Origin: Mucilaginibacter rubeus
GTDB taxonomy: Bacteria > Bacteroidota > Bacteroidia > Sphingobacteriales > Sphingobacteriaceae
Length of the DNA stretch: 64,000 bases
Reading direction: 5' to 3'
Assembly (NCBI RefSeq): GCF_014643835.1
Contig: NZ_BMKD01000003.1
Coordinates: 372,001 to 436,000 of the forward strand
The position numbers were made by a program, and so were the translations under genes. Under the pieces are notes generated by a model. The model had not been told where the DNA came from. It saw nothing but the letters and a program-made list of their open reading frames with translations, and ran no database searches. Positions within the stretch are counted from its first letter, which is position 1. Each line of letters begins with the position of its first letter. Below, piece by piece: positions 62,313 to 64,000 of this stretch.

Positions 62313-64000
62313 ATGGGAATGATAAAAGGGGCGCTGCAAAAACCAATTACCATATTGGTTATAGTAGCCGGGCTGTTCTTCTTCGGTATAAATGCGGTAC
62401 GGACTATCAAGATCGATATATTTCCCGATCTGAACCTGCCGGTTATATATGTATCGCACCCATACGGCGGTTTCACCCCAAACCAAATGGAAGCTTACTT
62501 TGGTAAGCAATATGTTAACCTATTGCTTTTCGTATCGGGCGTAAAAAGCATCGAAACAAAAAACATACAAGGCTTAACATTAATAAAAGTTACTTTTTAC
62601 GAGGGCACAAACATGGCTCAGGCCGCGGCGGAGGTCACGAGTTACACCAACCGGGCGCAGGCCGCATTCCCCCAGGGCTCGCAGCCACCCTTCATTTTGC
62701 GCTTTGATGCCTCAACGCTGCCGGTTGGTCAGCTGGTGTTGAGCAGCGCTACCCGAAGCAATAACGAATTGCTCGATTATGCTTTGGTTTACGTACGTTC
62801 GTCATTTACCTCAATCCCCGGCCTTGTTGCGCCGGCTCCTTTTGGTGGTAACCAGCGTACTATCCTGATTAAGGTCGATCCAAACCTGTTACGCTCGCAC
62901 AATTTAACACCCGACCAGATCGTGGCCGCCCTGCGCGAGAATAACCAGAACACCCCGGCAGGTAACGTGCGTATAGGCGATTACAACTACCTTGCACCTT
63001 CAAACACCACGATAAAGAAAATCCCGGATTTTGGAGATATCCCGCTTTATAAAAATGGGATCCAAACCGTATTTATGAAGGATGTTGCCACTATAGAAGA
63101 TGGCGCCGATATCACCAACGGCTATGCACTTATTAATGGTAAGCGTTCGGTTTACCTGCCAATCACCAAATCGGCCACGGCCTCAACCTGGGAAGTAGTG
63201 CAAAACCTGAAAAAAGCATTGCCAAAATTCCAGGCCTTACTACCCGATGATGTGAAGCTGTCGTTCGTGTTTGACCAGTCGGTTTATGTAATTAACGCGG
63301 TAAAAAGTTTGGCCGAAGAGGGCGCGATAGGGGCGGTACTTACCGGGCTTATGGTATTGCTGTTTTTAGGTGATAAACGCGGGGCGCTTATCGTGATCCT
63401 TACTATCCCCACCTGTATTATCTCGGCTATTTTCTTCCTGTCGCTGGCACACCAAACCATCAATATTATGACGCTTAGCGGGCTTTCGCTGGCGATAGGT
63501 ATTTTGGTGGATGAGTCGACGGTGACAATTGAGAATATTCACCAGCATTTTGATATGGGCAAGCCGAAAGCTTTGGCTATCTGGGATGCCTGTAAGGAGA
63601 TCGCGTTCCCTAAATTGTTGATCCTGTTCTGTATCCTGGCGGTGTTTGCACCTGCATTTACCATGAACGGGATTCCGGGAGCATTGTTCCTGCCGCTGGC
63701 GCTGGCTATCGGTTTCTCGATGATCGTATCTTACTTCCTGGCGCAAACCTTTGTACCAATCATGGCCAACTGGATCATGGTAAACAAACATGAAGACCAC
63801 AGCCATAAAGATGGTTTTGCACTGGAGGATGAAGGTGAGCCATGGGAACAAAAAGAAAAAGCCATGAAGGCTGCCCTTGAACATACAGGCGACGAGGTAA
63901 CCCGCTTTGACAAATTCAGGGATAGCTTCATGCGCCTAATGGACCGCATGTTGCCTAACCGCAAGATACTGGTAACGATTTATGTAATCGTTGCCTTTGG
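62313..64000 (+). CDS. RND efflux transporter permease (5' part, runs off window)
   Basis: At least 562 codons, open to the window end. The first membrane helix (PITILVIVAGLFFFG) and the porter-domain start (DIFPDLNLPVIYVSHPYGG) are standard for the AcrB/CzcA superfamily. Helices 2-6 are visible around residues 335-490. In helix 4 the proton-relay motif reads ILVDESTVTIEN, Asp-Glu where AcrB has Asp-Asp. With TolC it expels drugs, metals or other compounds; the substrate class cannot be set. The membrane-fusion partner is not in the window. Confidence 0.92.
   Translation, partial: MGMIKGALQKPITILVIVAGLFFFGINAVRTIKIDIFPDLNLPVIYVSHPYGGFTPNQMEAYFGKQYVNLLLFVSGVKSIETKNIQGLTLIKVTFYEGTNMAQAAAEVTSYTNRAQAAFPQGSQPPFILRFDASTLPVGQLVLSSATRSNNELLDYALVYVRSSFTSIPGLVAPAPFGGNQRTILIKVDPNLLRSHNLTPDQIVAALRENNQNTPAGNVRIGDYNYLAPSNTTIKKIPDFGDIPLYKNGIQTVFMKDVATIEDGADITNGYALINGKRSVYLPITKSATASTWEVVQNLKKALPKFQALLPDDVKLSFVFDQSVYVINAVKSLAEEGAIGAVLTGLMVLLFLGDKRGALIVILTIPTCIISAIFFLSLAHQTINIMTLSGLSLAIGILVDESTVTIENIHQHFDMGKPKALAIWDACKEIAFPKLLILFCILAVFAPAFTMNGIPGALFLPLALAIGFSMIVSYFLAQTFVPIMANWIMVNKHEDHSHKDGFALEDEGEPWEQKEKAMKAALEHTGDEVTRFDKFRDSFMRLMDRMLPNRKILVTIYVIVAF

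Noticed and set aside
63366-63964. 172- and 77-residue minus-strand frames at the right edge
   Set aside because: They are antisense to the RND permease, whose + strand frame is open from 62313 to the window end.

Overview
The window looks like chromosomal DNA of a soil- or plant-associated Bacteroidota, most likely Sphingobacteriaceae (Mucilaginibacter/Pedobacter type). The evidence is moderate GC, SusC/SusD pairs, TAnnTTTG -7 promoter boxes, few Shine-Dalgarno sites, many TonB/glycoside-hydrolase genes and abundant palindromic intergenic repeats. The genus is an inference. I found no rRNA, tRNA, CRISPR, prophage or intact insertion sequence.

Layout. 1-4.5 kb: edge of a thermonuclease lipoprotein, a VOC protein, a small [2Fe-2S] protein, an AraC regulator with a short-chain dehydrogenase, ferritin and a Cys-rich small protein. 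4.7-18.3 kb: an alpha-glucan island, all on the + strand: exported GH13 amylase, beta-phosphoglucomutase, GH65 maltose phosphorylase, second exported GH13, SLC45-like MFS transporter, cytoplasmic GH31 alpha-glucosidase and branching enzyme GlgB. Starch or maltodextrin is cut outside the cytoplasm, maltose is imported, phosphorolysed to glucose and beta-glucose-1-phosphate, and converted to glucose-6-phosphate; GlgB adds a storage arm. No SusC/SusD or SusR lies beside it. 18.4-25.2 kb: mixed genes (M1 peptidase, an AT-rich orphan membrane protein, FtsX-type ABC permease, acyl-CoA thioesterase, Pmp3).

25.3-36.6 kb: a potassium (Kdp) region of unusual design. An NtrC-type sigma-54 activator stands upstream. 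A good -24/-12 sigma-54 promoter precedes an undescribed 30-residue membrane micropeptide, then kdpF, kdpA, kdpB, kdpC, an outer-membrane beta-barrel gene, a stand-alone KdpD sensor (ATP-binding plus Usp-like, no kinase) and a separate HAMP-PAS histidine kinase. The classical KdpD/KdpE pair is thus split and rewired to sigma-54.

36.6-59.9 kb: a polysaccharide-utilisation-like locus with redox genes: a degenerate-Nudix regulator divergent from a GH3, SusC/SusD, an ASPIC/UnbV-FG-GAP lipoprotein, a vanadium haloperoxidase-like lipoprotein with a complete active-site triad, two tandem paralogous FG-GAP lipoproteins each with a CxxCH haem motif, a GH2 of exo-glucosaminidase type, a flavin amine oxidase and, on the other strand, a GH8. 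59.9-64 kb: a LysR regulator divergent from a TolC/RND efflux operon that runs off the window.

Two things merit most attention: the sigma-54 Kdp arrangement with its micropeptide, and the SusCD plus haloperoxidase plus haem/FG-GAP cluster. A palindrome GTGTA-N5-TACAC occurs at three intergenic places (beside the Nudix regulator, upstream of susC, and over the predicted tolC start site).
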